Below are positions 51,724-60,336 of a stretch of 64,000 nt of DNA, one piece after another. The DNA lies in assembly GCF_001718415.1 (NCBI RefSeq), contig NZ_CP013377.1:1240001-1304000 (forward strand). Reading direction: 5' to 3'. The notes under the pieces were generated by a model. It worked only from the letters and a program-made list of their open reading frames with translations, made no database searches and had not been told where the DNA came from. Both the position numbers and the translations under genes were made by a program. The first letter of the stretch is position 1; the number at the start of each line of letters is the position of its first letter. This DNA is from Burkholderia pseudomultivorans (GTDB taxonomy: Bacteria > Pseudomonadota > Gammaproteobacteria > Burkholderiales > Burkholderiaceae).

Positions 51724-52590
51724 TCAGCGCGCGGCGGCGAGCATCGGATAGGTAAACAACCCGAAGTGCACGATGTTCAGCCCCGCGTGCGCGAGCGCGG
51801 CCGCGAGCAGTCCGCCGCGCCGCCACGCGAGGCCGTAACCGATGCCGGCCACCGTGCCGAGCACGATCCATGGCCAGCCGCCGGCCGCGTGCGCGGCGCC
51901 GAACAGCACCGCAGCGATCGCGAGTGCGGCCCACGGTCCCCACGCGAACGCGCGCAACGCACGCGTCAGGCTGCCCTGCACGTAGCCGCGAAACAGCGCT
52001 TCTTCGGCGAGCGTGACGAGCAGCAGGTTGTTCGCGAGCCACAGCCAGGCCGACGGCGGCCATTTGGGCGCCCAGCCGACCATGCCGAACGCGAGCGCAC
52101 CGGCCAGGCACGCGGCCGCCGTCGCGAGCGCGGCCACTGCACCCGTGCGCAGCGCGCGCGACGGCGCGACGTCGGGCGCGACCCACGGCAGCACCCACAG
52201 CAGCCATAGGCCGACGAGCGGCTTGTCGAGATTCAGGTACATCGTGAACGGCGCGGCATCCGCGGTGAAGCGCGTCGGGCCGATCACGCGCGGATTGTGG
52301 AAGCCGGGGAGCAGGTGCACGCTGAGCGCGACCGCCAGCGCGACGAACACGACGTGCGCGGCGATGCGCGCCGCGAGCGGCCGGTCGGGGGCGACACCCC
52401 ATGCGGCCGCGGCCAGCAGCGCGAGCGGCGCCAGCGCGACCGGCGCGAGCTGACCGGTCGCCAGCGCACCCGCGTAACCGAGCGCGGCGAAAATCAGACT
52501 GGCGAGGCGCAGCGGACGGTGCCACGCGAGGGCGGCTGCGGCAAACAGCGCGAGCCAGGTCGCGGCGAACGGGAGAGTCAGGGCGGGCAT
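51724..52590 (-). CDS. CPBP family intramembrane glutamic endopeptidase
   Basis: A 288-residue membrane protein with about seven hydrophobic segments. The protease motifs are EEALFRGYVQ (motif 1, EExxxR), FGAAHAAGG (motif 2, FxxxH) and HAGLNI (motif 3). CPBP/Abi proteases cleave within membranes, sometimes process prenylated or peptide substrates and sometimes give immunity to bacteriocins. No bacteriocin gene is nearby. It converges on the aldo/keto reductase gene with 18 bp between stops. Confidence 0.88.
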   Translation of the reverse strand: MPALTLPFAATWLALFAAAALAWHRPLRLASLIFAALGYAGALATGQLAPVALAPLALLAAAAWGVAPDRPLAARIAAHVVFVALAVALSVHLLPGFHNPRVIGPTRFTADAAPFTMYLNLDKPLVGLWLLWVLPWVAPDVAPSRALRTGAVAALATAAACLAGALAFGMVGWAPKWPPSAWLWLANNLLLVTLAEEALFRGYVQGSLTRALRAFAWGPWAALAIAAVLFGAAHAAGGWPWIVLGTVAGIGYGLAWRRGGLLAAALAHAGLNIVHFGLFTYPMLAAAR

Positions 52591-52691
52591 CGGCAGCGGG
52601 GCATTCGTCGGACGAGACGCCGCGCATCATACCGCAGCGGCCGGCTCGCGCGACGGTGCGGCCTTGCCGGCCGACCGCGAACGGTCGGCCG

Positions 52692-53348
52692 TCAGCGGCC
52701 GGCGACCTCGGTGACGCCTTCGCGGCTCGGGATGTCGACGCTGTTGCGTGTGCGCATGCGCCGCCGATACCAGAACGTCCAGGCGAGCAGGCAGCCGAAC
52801 ACCGAGTAGCCGATGATCGGCGACACGACAAGCACGCGCTCGACCGGCCAGGTCATCACCATCCAGCAGCGCAGCAGCATCTCCAGCGTCATGCAGGCGC
52901 CCCAGACGAACGTCATCAGCCGGAGCATCTGCCGCAGCCCCGGCTGCTGGTCCCACACGGCTTCGAAGCGGGCGGCGCCGCCGGCCATCTCGCGGGCCAC
53001 GGTCGCGCGCGCCAGATAGAAGATCAACGGACGCTCGCGGAACAGCGACAGCAGGAACAGCACGCCGATCGTGCCGGACGCGAGCGACTCGCGCATCAGC
53101 AGCGTGCGCGGACTGCCGCCGAGCGCCATGCCGACGATCGACAGCGCGATGCCGAACAGCACGATGATTGCGACCGCATCGATGCGACGCGTGCGAATGA
53201 ATTCGACGATCGACCAGACGATGGGGGGGATTGCCGACGCGTACAGCGCACCGGTTTCGCCGAAATACGGCTGCGCGACCCGGTATGCGGCCCAGGGCAG
53301 CAGCAGGTTGACGACGAGTTCCAGAATCAGGCCGGCGCGTGGTTTCAC
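52692..53348 (-). CDS. VC0807-like integral membrane protein
   Basis: A 218-residue protein of about six hydrophobic segments, resembling the uncharacterised VC0807 family: LELVVNLLLPWAAYRVAQPY, AIPPIVWSIVEFIRTRRID and LLSLFRERPLIFYLAR. No enzyme motif is visible. GTG 53348 is proposed because no upstream in-frame ATG gives a reasonable N-terminus; the ribosome site is weak, so the start is uncertain. It lies 111 bp downstream of the LuxR gene on the same strand and could be its target. Confidence 0.7.
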   Translation of the reverse strand: MKPRAGLILELVVNLLLPWAAYRVAQPYFGETGALYASAIPPIVWSIVEFIRTRRIDAVAIIVLFGIALSIVGMALGGSPRTLLMRESLASGTIGVLFLLSLFRERPLIFYLARATVAREMAGGAARFEAVWDQQPGLRQMLRLMTFVWGACMTLEMLLRCWMVMTWPVERVLVVSPIIGYSVFGCLLAWTFWYRRRMRTRNSVDIPSREGVTEVAGR

Positions 53349-53459
53349 GGGCGACTCTATGCAGTTGAGGGCGCGCGCGCCAGACGGACGGCTGGCGCGG
53401 AAGCGGTACGGACCAGTATATCGAAGAATCGGGCGATGGCGTCGCGGCGGCAACGGCAT

Positions 53460-54545
53460 TCAGAACAGCAGCGTGCCGAGCCGGACGAGCTCGGATTGAC
53501 GGCTGCACGACATCTTTCTCATCAGCGAACCGATCTGGTTGCGCACCGTTGCGGTCGCAACGCCCGTCGCGGCCGCATATTCCGCCGGCGAGTGGCCGCT
53601 GACGAGCGCGGCGAGCACGCGCGCCTCGGCCGGCGTCAGCGAGAAGAAGGCGGCCAGTTCGTCGAGCCCGGGCACCGCGAATGCGCTGTTCTTGCGCATT
53701 CGTACGATCAGCGTCGATTCGTTTGCGAACGTGAACGCGGGCGGGGCCGGCGCGATATCGAGCCGCAGGCCTTCTCCCCACGACGTCGGAACCGAAAACG
53801 TCACGGCTTGCCGGCTCGAATCCGCTCGCGCGATCGCCCGCCTCAGACCGGCGGCGAGCGCCGGATGCGGATGGGTCAGCGTCCGTTCGGTCGGGCCCAG
53901 CAGCCGGCCTTCGACCAGCCATTCGGTCGCGTTGGCGGTGCGCATCAGGATCGACGCGCGTGGCGTGATCAGCAGCATCGCGTCGCCGACGGCGGCCAGG
54001 CCGGTGTCGAGCGCGTCCATGCGCGCCTGCAACGCGCGGGCGCGATCGTCGATGGCTTTCGACAGCGCCCGCACGAAACGGCCGACCGGCGAATTCGCGT
54101 CGTCGTCGCGCGGCGCCGCCGGCGACGTCGCGCGCAGGAAGGTGATGCCGGCGCGTATTTCGCGGTTGACGGTCAGTTCGCACGCGAGCACCTGGCCGAT
54201 GCGATGGGTCGGCAGATATTCGTTGTAGAACGGATGACGACTCACGTCGGGCGCGACGCGCAACCGGTCGCTGTTCAGCCACGTGCATTTCGCCGAGTGC
54301 TGCGCGGCCCGCACGATCGGATCGTCGTGTGCGAAGTGGTTGCGATAGTCCTGCTCCGCGCTGTCGTCGAGCCCATGCTGGCGAAGCACCGCCAGTTCGT
54401 ATCCGGTACTGAAGATCATCAGGCCGGCCGCGTCGGCACCCACCAAGGTTCGCGCCGCATCGAGCAGCGCCGCCCACGGCGGATCGGGATCCGCCACAGT
54501 GCGGATCGCGTCCATCGCGGTTCGGAAGGCGGCGGTCGTGGACAT
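53460..54545 (-). CDS. LuxR family regulator (non-quorum-sensing type)
   Basis: A 361-residue regulator. The C-terminal 59 residues (from about 303) are a LuxR/FixJ helix-turn-helix: LTPAEARVLAALVSGHSP, then GVATATVRNQIGSLMRKM. The N-terminal 300 residues are a GAF/PAS-like sensory region with no autoinducer-domain hallmarks and no phosphoacceptor Asp pattern. This architecture is common in Burkholderia and usually unassigned. The downstream VC0807-like gene is the nearest possible target. Confidence 0.87.
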   Translation of the reverse strand: MSTTAAFRTAMDAIRTVADPDPPWAALLDAARTLVGADAAGLMIFSTGYELAVLRQHGLDDSAEQDYRNHFAHDDPIVRAAQHSAKCTWLNSDRLRVAPDVSRHPFYNEYLPTHRIGQVLACELTVNREIRAGITFLRATSPAAPRDDDANSPVGRFVRALSKAIDDRARALQARMDALDTGLAAVGDAMLLITPRASILMRTANATEWLVEGRLLGPTERTLTHPHPALAAGLRRAIARADSSRQAVTFSVPTSWGEGLRLDIAPAPPAFTFANESTLIVRMRKNSAFAVPGLDELAAFFSLTPAEARVLAALVSGHSPAEYAAATGVATATVRNQIGSLMRKMSCSRQSELVRLGTLLF

Positions 54546-54894
54546 GGGCGTTCGGTACCCGGCCGGCGGAGCGTGCCGCCGACAGGCTCGGCAGAAGATA
54601 CCGAGACATGAGCAATTCGCGTGCGAACCCTTGTCGGAGCGGCGCGGCGCGCGCGGAACAAACGATGTCGGGCGAAAAACGTTGCAGATTCGACACGCGG
54701 TGACGCGACGACGACGCGCTTGCGGCCATTTTCTTGCGATTGCGCGGGGCCATCAAGTGCGGTTTGTCCCTGATTGCGCGTCGGGCCTGGTCGGTGCGGC
54801 GGCACGCGCGCGGTGGTCAAGGGCCGGCAAAACGCCAAACGCCGGCCGGGCGGCATTGCACCGCCCGGCGATCCCCGATGGATGGGTCGACGTG
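54546..54894. other. Intergenic region with adjoining GC hairpins
   Basis: 349 bp between two minus-strand genes. Two hairpins sit just beyond the stop of the 54895 gene: GGCCGGC with GCCGGCC (54822-54847), and CCGGGCGG with CCGCCCGG around CATTGCA (54846-54868). They share two bases, so only one can form fully. Neither has a T tract. The luxR promoter should lie to the left. Confidence 0.55.
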
Positions 54895-56880
54895 TCAGGA
54901 CGCGTTGGGCGCCGACGCGCCGTCGCGATAGGTCACGTTCTGGAAGAAGCGCACGCCGTTCGCGTTCTTTGCGCGCAGTTGCACGATCCGGTAGTTGCCG
55001 TCGACGAGCGGCAGGAACTGCGAGCCGGCGCAAGTCTGCGCGCCGGTCGAGTCGACGCCGGCCGTCACGGTCGCCGAGGTCGCCCCGCCCGGAACCGACG
55101 TAAAACCGTCGACGCCCGCCGTCGATTTGCCGAGCGTCAGTACCGCGACGCCGAGCAGCGGCGGCGCATCGGCGTTCGGCGTCCAGTCGACGCTGGCCGT
55201 CGTCGCCGCGCCGGCCGCCGAGCCGCCAGGCGTCAGGAAGTTCGCGACGACATCCTGGCCGACCGTGGCCCACGGCGTGGTCGCGCCGAGGTTCGCGCTG
55301 ACCACGGGCGTGGCGCTCGTCACCGTGAACGAGTCGAGCGGATTGCCGCTGGAGTCGAACAGTTCGTAGGTGTATTGCGGATAGAACGGCACGCTCGACG
55401 GATCGAGCTGCGACGTATCCCAGAAATACTTCGACGGCGGCGTGAAGGTCGTTGCGGCGCCGGCCACGGTTTGCCACGACCACCGGTATTCGTTCGTATC
55501 GCTCGCCACGGTGAGGCTGCCGGTCGGCGGCAAGGTCGCGGGCTTCGTGCCGGGAATCGCCAGATAGTTCGCGGTGCCGCAGGCGCTCGAGCGGAACAGG
55601 AACAGGCCGCCGGTCGGCAGGCCGGGCCCGGTCACCTGGACGGCATTGACGTTCGATGCGTTCGGCCCCTGCGGATTGAAGACGAACGACATGCCGGCAT
55701 CGTAATGGCTGACGTCCGGATTGCCGGTGCTGTCCGCGAACGAATCGAGGAAGGTGCGCAGCGTGACGCGCGATTCGGTGCGCGCGTCGTACTTGAGCTG
55801 GTTGCCGACGAGGTTCCAGGACGCGGTGCTGCCGTCCGGCAGCGTAATGGGCGCGGCAAGCTGATGAGCCGTCGTGACGAAGCTGCCCTGCGTGCCGTCG
55901 GTGAGCGTGTACGGAATCCGCACGAGCGCCGACTGCGTATTGCTCGCGTCCTTGAAGTATTGCAGCGTCACGGGCTGGCCGACGCTCGCGCCGACCGATG
56001 TCGCGAGCTGGAACGCCGCCACGTAGTCGTCGACGCTGGTGTAGCCGTTGTCCATGTAGTGCGAATCGAATGCGGCCGCGCACGACGCGTTCGTGCCGCG
56101 CTGCGCGACCTGCGCGGACAGGCACGCTTTCAGCAGGCCCGACATGAAGCCGAGCGTGTTCGCCGCGACGGGAGGCGCCGCAAGCGGGGCGGCCGGCGCG
56201 GTCGTCTGGTTGTTGAGGGCGAGGCCTTGCGCCGGCGAGCCGTTCGACACGAGTGTCGTGCCGCTGCCATTTCGCAGCAGCTGCACCGAATCGATCACGG
56301 CATCCGCGCCGGTCTGATTCGCCGTGAACGGCGTCGCGATCGCGTCGAAGCTCGACGCCGACAGGCCGTTCTGCTGCAGGATGTCGGCGAGCGCGCTGTT
56401 GAGCGTGCCCGACGCCTTCTGCACGGCCGCGGGCTGGACGTTCGCGCCGAGCGTGGCCGGCGCCGTCAGGTCCAGCGCATTGCCGCTCGCGGTCAGCAGG
56501 TCGCCGATCGCGGTCGTCAGCGTGGTGACGTTGACCGTCGACGAGGCGCCGGCCGCCGGCAGCGTCGCGATCACCGACACGAGCGGATCGGCGCGCCCCT
56601 GCGGATCGGTGGCCACGACCACGACCGGCGCGCTCAGCTGCCCGACGTCCAGCGTATAGGTGCCGTCCGCGCCGGCCGTCGCGGTTGCCGTCTTGCCGTT
56701 GACGTCGGTCGCGGTGAGGGCGGCATTGGCGATCGCGGCGCCGCTCGCGACGGTGCCCTGCACCGACGCGGCCGGCGGCGAGGAGGGCGAACTGTCGCTG
56801 CCGCCGCCGCACGCGCAGACGGCCGCCGCACCCGCGATGGCCGTCAATGCCATGCGAAGCTGGGTAGAGGAGCGCTTCAT
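54895..56880 (-). CDS. Large putative lipoprotein of unknown function
   Basis: A 661-residue protein, not recognised. Start 56880 gives a lipoprotein-like signal (MKRSSTQLRMALTAIAGAAA then VCACGGGSD; Cys22 or Cys24) with GGGAGA upstream. A Ser/Pro linker leads to a carboxypeptidase-regulatory-like beta domain (VQGTVASGAAIANAALTA, GADGTYTLDV). Next is a helical part ending in ATPFTANQTGADAVIDSVQ, then a long Ser/Thr/Gly-rich beta region to the end. The first 240 residues parallel the small lipoprotein at 7899-8588. It is likely exposed at the outer membrane. Confidence 0.75.
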   Translation of the reverse strand: MKRSSTQLRMALTAIAGAAAVCACGGGSDSSPSSPPAASVQGTVASGAAIANAALTATDVNGKTATATAGADGTYTLDVGQLSAPVVVVATDPQGRADPLVSVIATLPAAGASSTVNVTTLTTAIGDLLTASGNALDLTAPATLGANVQPAAVQKASGTLNSALADILQQNGLSASSFDAIATPFTANQTGADAVIDSVQLLRNGSGTTLVSNGSPAQGLALNNQTTAPAAPLAAPPVAANTLGFMSGLLKACLSAQVAQRGTNASCAAAFDSHYMDNGYTSVDDYVAAFQLATSVGASVGQPVTLQYFKDASNTQSALVRIPYTLTDGTQGSFVTTAHQLAAPITLPDGSTASWNLVGNQLKYDARTESRVTLRTFLDSFADSTGNPDVSHYDAGMSFVFNPQGPNASNVNAVQVTGPGLPTGGLFLFRSSACGTANYLAIPGTKPATLPPTGSLTVASDTNEYRWSWQTVAGAATTFTPPSKYFWDTSQLDPSSVPFYPQYTYELFDSSGNPLDSFTVTSATPVVSANLGATTPWATVGQDVVANFLTPGGSAAGAATTASVDWTPNADAPPLLGVAVLTLGKSTAGVDGFTSVPGGATSATVTAGVDSTGAQTCAGSQFLPLVDGNYRIVQLRAKNANGVRFFQNVTYRDGASAPNAS

Positions 56881-57112
56881 GATGGATTCTCCCTGGATGA
56901 GTGGGTCGGGCGAGGCCGACCGGCCGGTGCACGCGACGCGATCGCGTACGTCGTAGGCTAGGTGTCGGGCACCGGCGTTTCCATGATTCAAATTGACTAA
57001 AGGCGCGCAGCGGCGTGTGCGCTAGGGTCCGTTTAGCGATGGAACGCGCATGCGTTGCCATAGGCGAACGAACCCTCGACTTCTCATGTCGCAGCCGCGA
57101 ACGGGGAAACTC

Positions 57113-57883
57113 ATGCACGGCGACGCGCCCACGCTGTTCCTGCACGGTGGCCCTGGCGGCTGCGCCGCGTTCGAGCGCGCGCACTTCGGCCGCTCGCTGC
57201 CGATTCATTGGTGGGATCAGCCGCGCTCGGTCGTCCTGTACCCGAGCCCGTTCGGCGCGCTCGTCGGCGCGGCCGAGGCTGAACTGCGGCTGCTCGCGCA
57301 GCGCGGAGGCGGGCCGGTCGACGTGGTGGCCCATGCGTTCGGTGCAACGCTCGCGCTCGGACTGGCTGCGCGCATGCCGGATGCGCTTGGCAGGGTCGTG
57401 CTGCTGGCGCCGGTCGCCGATGTCGGCGCGGCGTTCGTGCGGCTCGCGATGTCGCTCGATGCCGGCGGGAACGATGCGGGGTTCGTGACGGCGGCGCTGG
57501 CGGCGTTTCGCGAACGCCCGGATTTTGCGCGGTTCAGCTTGCTGGTCGATGCGATCGTGCGGGCGCGATCGGCGGTGGCGATGGTCCCGGCACAATGGCG
57601 GCACCGCGCGCGGGCGCCGTGCCGCGGCATGTTCGACCGTGACGTATTCGACGCGGTCGTCGGCGATGCGTGGTCACGGCCGTTGCCGCTGCCGTCGCCG
57701 CAACACGGCGCGGCGTTTGCCGCGCGTGTGCACGTGGTGCTCGGTGCCGCCGATCCGATGCTCGACGTCGATATCGAATGCCGCCGGTGGGCGGCGCTGT
57801 GTCCGGCCGCCCGTTTCAGCGTCGTGCCGGGCGGCCATTTCGTTCATCTCGATGCGCCGCTGTCCGCATGGTGGCCGCCGTAG
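57113..57883 (+). CDS. Alpha/beta-hydrolase-fold protein with nucleophile Ser replaced by Ala
   Basis: A 256-residue alpha/beta hydrolase-like protein. The oxyanion loop LFLHGGPGG is near the N-terminus; the presumed acid lies in GAADPMLDVD and the His in GGHFVHLDAP. The nucleophile elbow, normally GHSxG, reads AHAFGA, so Ala75 stands where Ser is expected (codon GCG at 57335-57337). It may be a pseudoenzyme or binding protein. GGGGA precedes ATG 57113; longer starts at 57086 and 57050 are open. It is divergent from the large lipoprotein gene. Confidence 0.75.
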   Translation: MHGDAPTLFLHGGPGGCAAFERAHFGRSLPIHWWDQPRSVVLYPSPFGALVGAAEAELRLLAQRGGGPVDVVAHAFGATLALGLAARMPDALGRVVLLAPVADVGAAFVRLAMSLDAGGNDAGFVTAALAAFRERPDFARFSLLVDAIVRARSAVAMVPAQWRHRARAPCRGMFDRDVFDAVVGDAWSRPLPLPSPQHGAAFAARVHVVLGAADPMLDVDIECRRWAALCPAARFSVVPGGHFVHLDAPLSAWWPP

Positions 57884-57912
57884 CCCGGCCGCGCAATGTG
57901 TCGCGGATACCG

Positions 57913-59007
57913 TCAGCTCCCCGGCTGCACGATGATCTTCACGTTCCGGTCCTTGTGATTGACCAGTTCCTCGAAGCCGCGCGCGACGATATCGCCGAGC
58001 GCGATCCGCCCGGTGATCAGCGGCCGCACGTCGATGCGGCCGTCCGCGATGAAGCGGATCACGTCCGCGAATTCGCCGTTGTACGCGAGCGAGCCGATCA
58101 CCTCCTTCTCGGTCGACACGATGTCGAAGAAGTTGAACGAGGTCGGCTCTTCGAAGATGCCGACCATCACCGACTTGCCCGCCTTGCGGATCACGTCGAT
58201 CGCGAGCTTCGCGGTGGCCGTGTGCCCGATGCATTCGAACGACACGTCCGCACCATAGCCGCCCGTCAGCGCCTTGACTTCGGCGATCGCGTCCGACGTC
58301 TTCGGGTCGATGACGACGCTCGCGCCGACCTCCAGCGCCTTCGCCTTGCGCGCCGCCGACATCTCCAGCGCGATCACGCGCCCGGCGCCCGCGGCCTTCG
58401 CGCACATGATCGTGCACAGGCCGATGGTGCCCGCGCCGACCACGACGACCGTCTGCCCGACGATGCTGCCGGCTTTTTTCACCGCATGCAGCCCGACCGC
58501 GAGCGGCTCGATCAGCGCGCCGGCCTCGGTCGGGAAGTTGTCGGGCAGCCGGTACAGCAGTTCGGCCGGCACGTTCACGTATTCGGCGAACGCGCCGTTG
58601 TTCATCAGCCCGGTGAACGCGAGGTTCTCGCAGATGTTGTAGAGGCCGTGCGTGCAATACCAGCACTTGCCGCAATGCTGGCACGCGTCGGCCGTCACGC
58701 GATCGCCGACCGCGAAGCCGGTCACGCCCGCCCCCAGCGCCGCGATCTCGCCGCTGAACTCGTGGCCGAGGATGCACTGGCCTTTCAGGCCCGTCAGCGG
58801 GTGCGGCGCGTCGACCGGGATGAACACGGGCCCGGCGACGTATTCGTGCAGGTCCGACCCGCAGATGCCGCACCAGTGCACGCGAATCTGGACCCAGCCG
58901 GCCGGCGGGCGCTCGGGAACGGGAACCTCTTCGACGCGGATGTCGCGGCGGCCGCGCCAGACGGCGGCCTTCATGCTGGGGGCGGTGATCGGTGCCGGTG
59001 TACTCAC
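57913..59007 (-). CDS. Zinc-dependent alcohol dehydrogenase, 2,3-butanediol dehydrogenase type
   Basis: A 364-residue medium-chain dehydrogenase that should oxidise 2,3-butanediol, acetoin or a similar secondary alcohol with NAD. Catalytic zinc ligands are in WCGICGSDLHEY and GHEFSGEI. Four Cys for the structural zinc lie in CQHCGKCWYCTHGLYNIC. The cofactor fold is VVVVGAGTIGLCTI. GTG 59007 is chosen since GGAGA lies 8 bp upstream; ATG 58974 (MKAAVW) is the alternative. It is transcribed alone, after a 322-bp upstream region with a 24-bp dyad. Confidence 0.9.
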   Translation of the reverse strand: MSTPAPITAPSMKAAVWRGRRDIRVEEVPVPERPPAGWVQIRVHWCGICGSDLHEYVAGPVFIPVDAPHPLTGLKGQCILGHEFSGEIAALGAGVTGFAVGDRVTADACQHCGKCWYCTHGLYNICENLAFTGLMNNGAFAEYVNVPAELLYRLPDNFPTEAGALIEPLAVGLHAVKKAGSIVGQTVVVVGAGTIGLCTIMCAKAAGAGRVIALEMSAARKAKALEVGASVVIDPKTSDAIAEVKALTGGYGADVSFECIGHTATAKLAIDVIRKAGKSVMVGIFEEPTSFNFFDIVSTEKEVIGSLAYNGEFADVIRFIADGRIDVRPLITGRIALGDIVARGFEELVNHKDRNVKIIVQPGS

Positions 59008-59329
59008 GTTGCTGTCTCCGTCAGGTTGTCGTCGGGCGGGGAGGCGGTGTGGCGCTCCCGTCCGTCGCGCGATTGCGCGATCGACGGACAAGCAGGAACG
59101 GGGCCAGCGTGATTCGGGGCGATGCCGCGCTCCGGGAGGATGGCGAAGCGGTGCGATGCAGCATTTCTTTCGGATCGACAGCAGGCGGAGCTGCGACACA
59201 CGCGGCTGAAATTTGCTGCGGATGCGAAATCTCGTGCCCGGTGAGACGGTGGGACATTCGTCTCAGCGCAATGAGATGAATCGCGAGACGAACGAGGGCC
59301 GCGAACGCCCGAGGCGGCCATCCCGTTCG
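59008..59329. other. Upstream region of the butanediol dehydrogenase-like gene
   Basis: 322 bp. It holds the dyad at 59242-59265 and, next to it on the minus strand, GGGCACGAGATTTCGC (59225-59240), which resembles a -24/-12 promoter but has one base too many between GG and GC. No coding sequence is evident. Confidence 0.5.
59242..59265. promoter_or_regulatory. Inverted repeat, probable regulator site
   Basis: TGAGACG-N10-CGTCTCA is a perfect 7-bp dyad about 235 bp upstream of the dehydrogenase start. A related GAGACGA follows at about 59285. It may be an activator site; the cognate regulator is not encoded in the window next to it. Confidence 0.5.
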
Positions 59330-60058
59330 TCAACCGCGCGGCAGCCCCAGATCACCGCCGAACAACAGGACGACGACGAGGGCGGCGCCCGCGATCACAT
59401 GCCTGACCGCATCGGTCACCACGGTCACCGGCCGCAGCATCGCGTTGAGCCGACGGTTGTGCGCGATCTTTTCCTGCGTGTCGAGAATCTCGTTCACCTC
59501 AGTGCCGCAGCAGGTCAGGAGATCCGCGCCGGCGTAGGTGCCCAGGCTGCCGCGAGCGTGCCGGTGGCCGACGACGTCGGCGGACCACGAGGCGCCGAAC
59601 GCATCGCCGAAGTTGGTGCGGGTTCGCGTAAAGCCGTATTTCTCCAGCCGCGCAATTTCGTCGTCCGGCAGGCCGATGTCGGTCGGGCGATAGTCCGGGT
59701 CGTAGCCGATGAAGCTGACCGTCAGCCGCGAACTGAAGCTGCCGTCGGGCTGGATCTGCAGGTCGGACAGTTCTCCGTGTGCGTACCACGGCGTATCGGA
59801 GGGCTGCACGGGGCTCGAGTGCCGCAGCGGGGCCAGGGCCGCGCTCAGCGTGCGATCGCCGAGCGCGAAGTCGTAATCGTATTGTTTCGTGCGGACGAGC
59901 AATTTGTCTCCGGTGCCGTCCAGTTTCATTTCGTCGACCATCGAGCGGTCCGACTGCGGATAGTCCGGATACTCGGGAACCATGTAGCACGCGGCGACGA
60001 AACACAGCACGAAAATCGCCACGTATTTGAAGTATTTGCTGCCGGATTTTCGGGCCAT
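59330..60058 (-). CDS. Envelope protein of unknown function with two terminal membrane segments
   Basis: A 242-residue protein, not recognised. An N-terminal hydrophobic segment (YVAIFVLCFVAAC) is either a membrane anchor or a lipoprotein signal, since VAAC fits a lipobox. A polar middle (residues about 25-205) rich in Asp and Tyr follows, and a C-terminal membrane helix (HVIAGAALVVVLLFGG) closes it. The middle contains SFIGYDPDYRPTDIGLP. The ATG at 60058 is preceded by GAGGTGG. The middle part is probably periplasmic. It is divergent from the MFS exporter gene. Confidence 0.68.
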   Translation of the reverse strand: MARKSGSKYFKYVAIFVLCFVAACYMVPEYPDYPQSDRSMVDEMKLDGTGDKLLVRTKQYDYDFALGDRTLSAALAPLRHSSPVQPSDTPWYAHGELSDLQIQPDGSFSSRLTVSFIGYDPDYRPTDIGLPDDEIARLEKYGFTRTRTNFGDAFGASWSADVVGHRHARGSLGTYAGADLLTCCGTEVNEILDTQEKIAHNRRLNAMLRPVTVVTDAVRHVIAGAALVVVLLFGGDLGLPRG

Positions 60059-60238
60059 GGTTTTGAACCACCTCGGAAACGATCAATGGATATTGTTTTT
60101 GGTCGGCGCAGTCGGGCAGGCCGAATCGTCCGCCGTAGTTTGCCCGAGCTTCGGCGAGCGGGATATGGACGCGTGTCCTGACGCCGGCGACGACGCATTA
60201 TCGCGACCCGTGAAACGGATCGTTGCGCACGTTACCCC

Positions 60239-60269
60239 TTTACTTGAAGTTAACTTCAATTTGTATCAT
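60239..60269 (+). promoter_or_regulatory. MerR-type promoter with 19-bp spacer and central dyad
   Basis: TTTACT (60239-60244) and TATCAT (60264-60269) are separated by 19 bp, and the spacer is occupied by the perfect 16-bp palindrome TTGAAGTTAACTTCAA (60244-60259). An overlong spacer carrying a dyad is the classic MerR/SoxR-family arrangement. It lies 68 bp before the MFS start. No MerR gene is adjacent in the window. Confidence 0.7.
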
Positions 60270-60336
60270 GTGCGCCAGTCCGATCGTGTCCGCGCCAAAC
60301 GTCCCGTTCCGCGCGGCGCCTCAACGGAGGTGGGAG

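Noticed and set aside
54822..54868. Attenuator or riboswitch from two overlapping hairpins
   Set aside because: They lie after a stop codon, share only two bases and have no T tract or conserved loop; a weak terminator is the simpler reading.
59225..59240. Sigma-54 promoter before the butanediol dehydrogenase-like gene
   Set aside because: The GG and GC elements are 13 rather than 12 bases apart; sigma-54 holoenzyme tolerates little change in this spacing.
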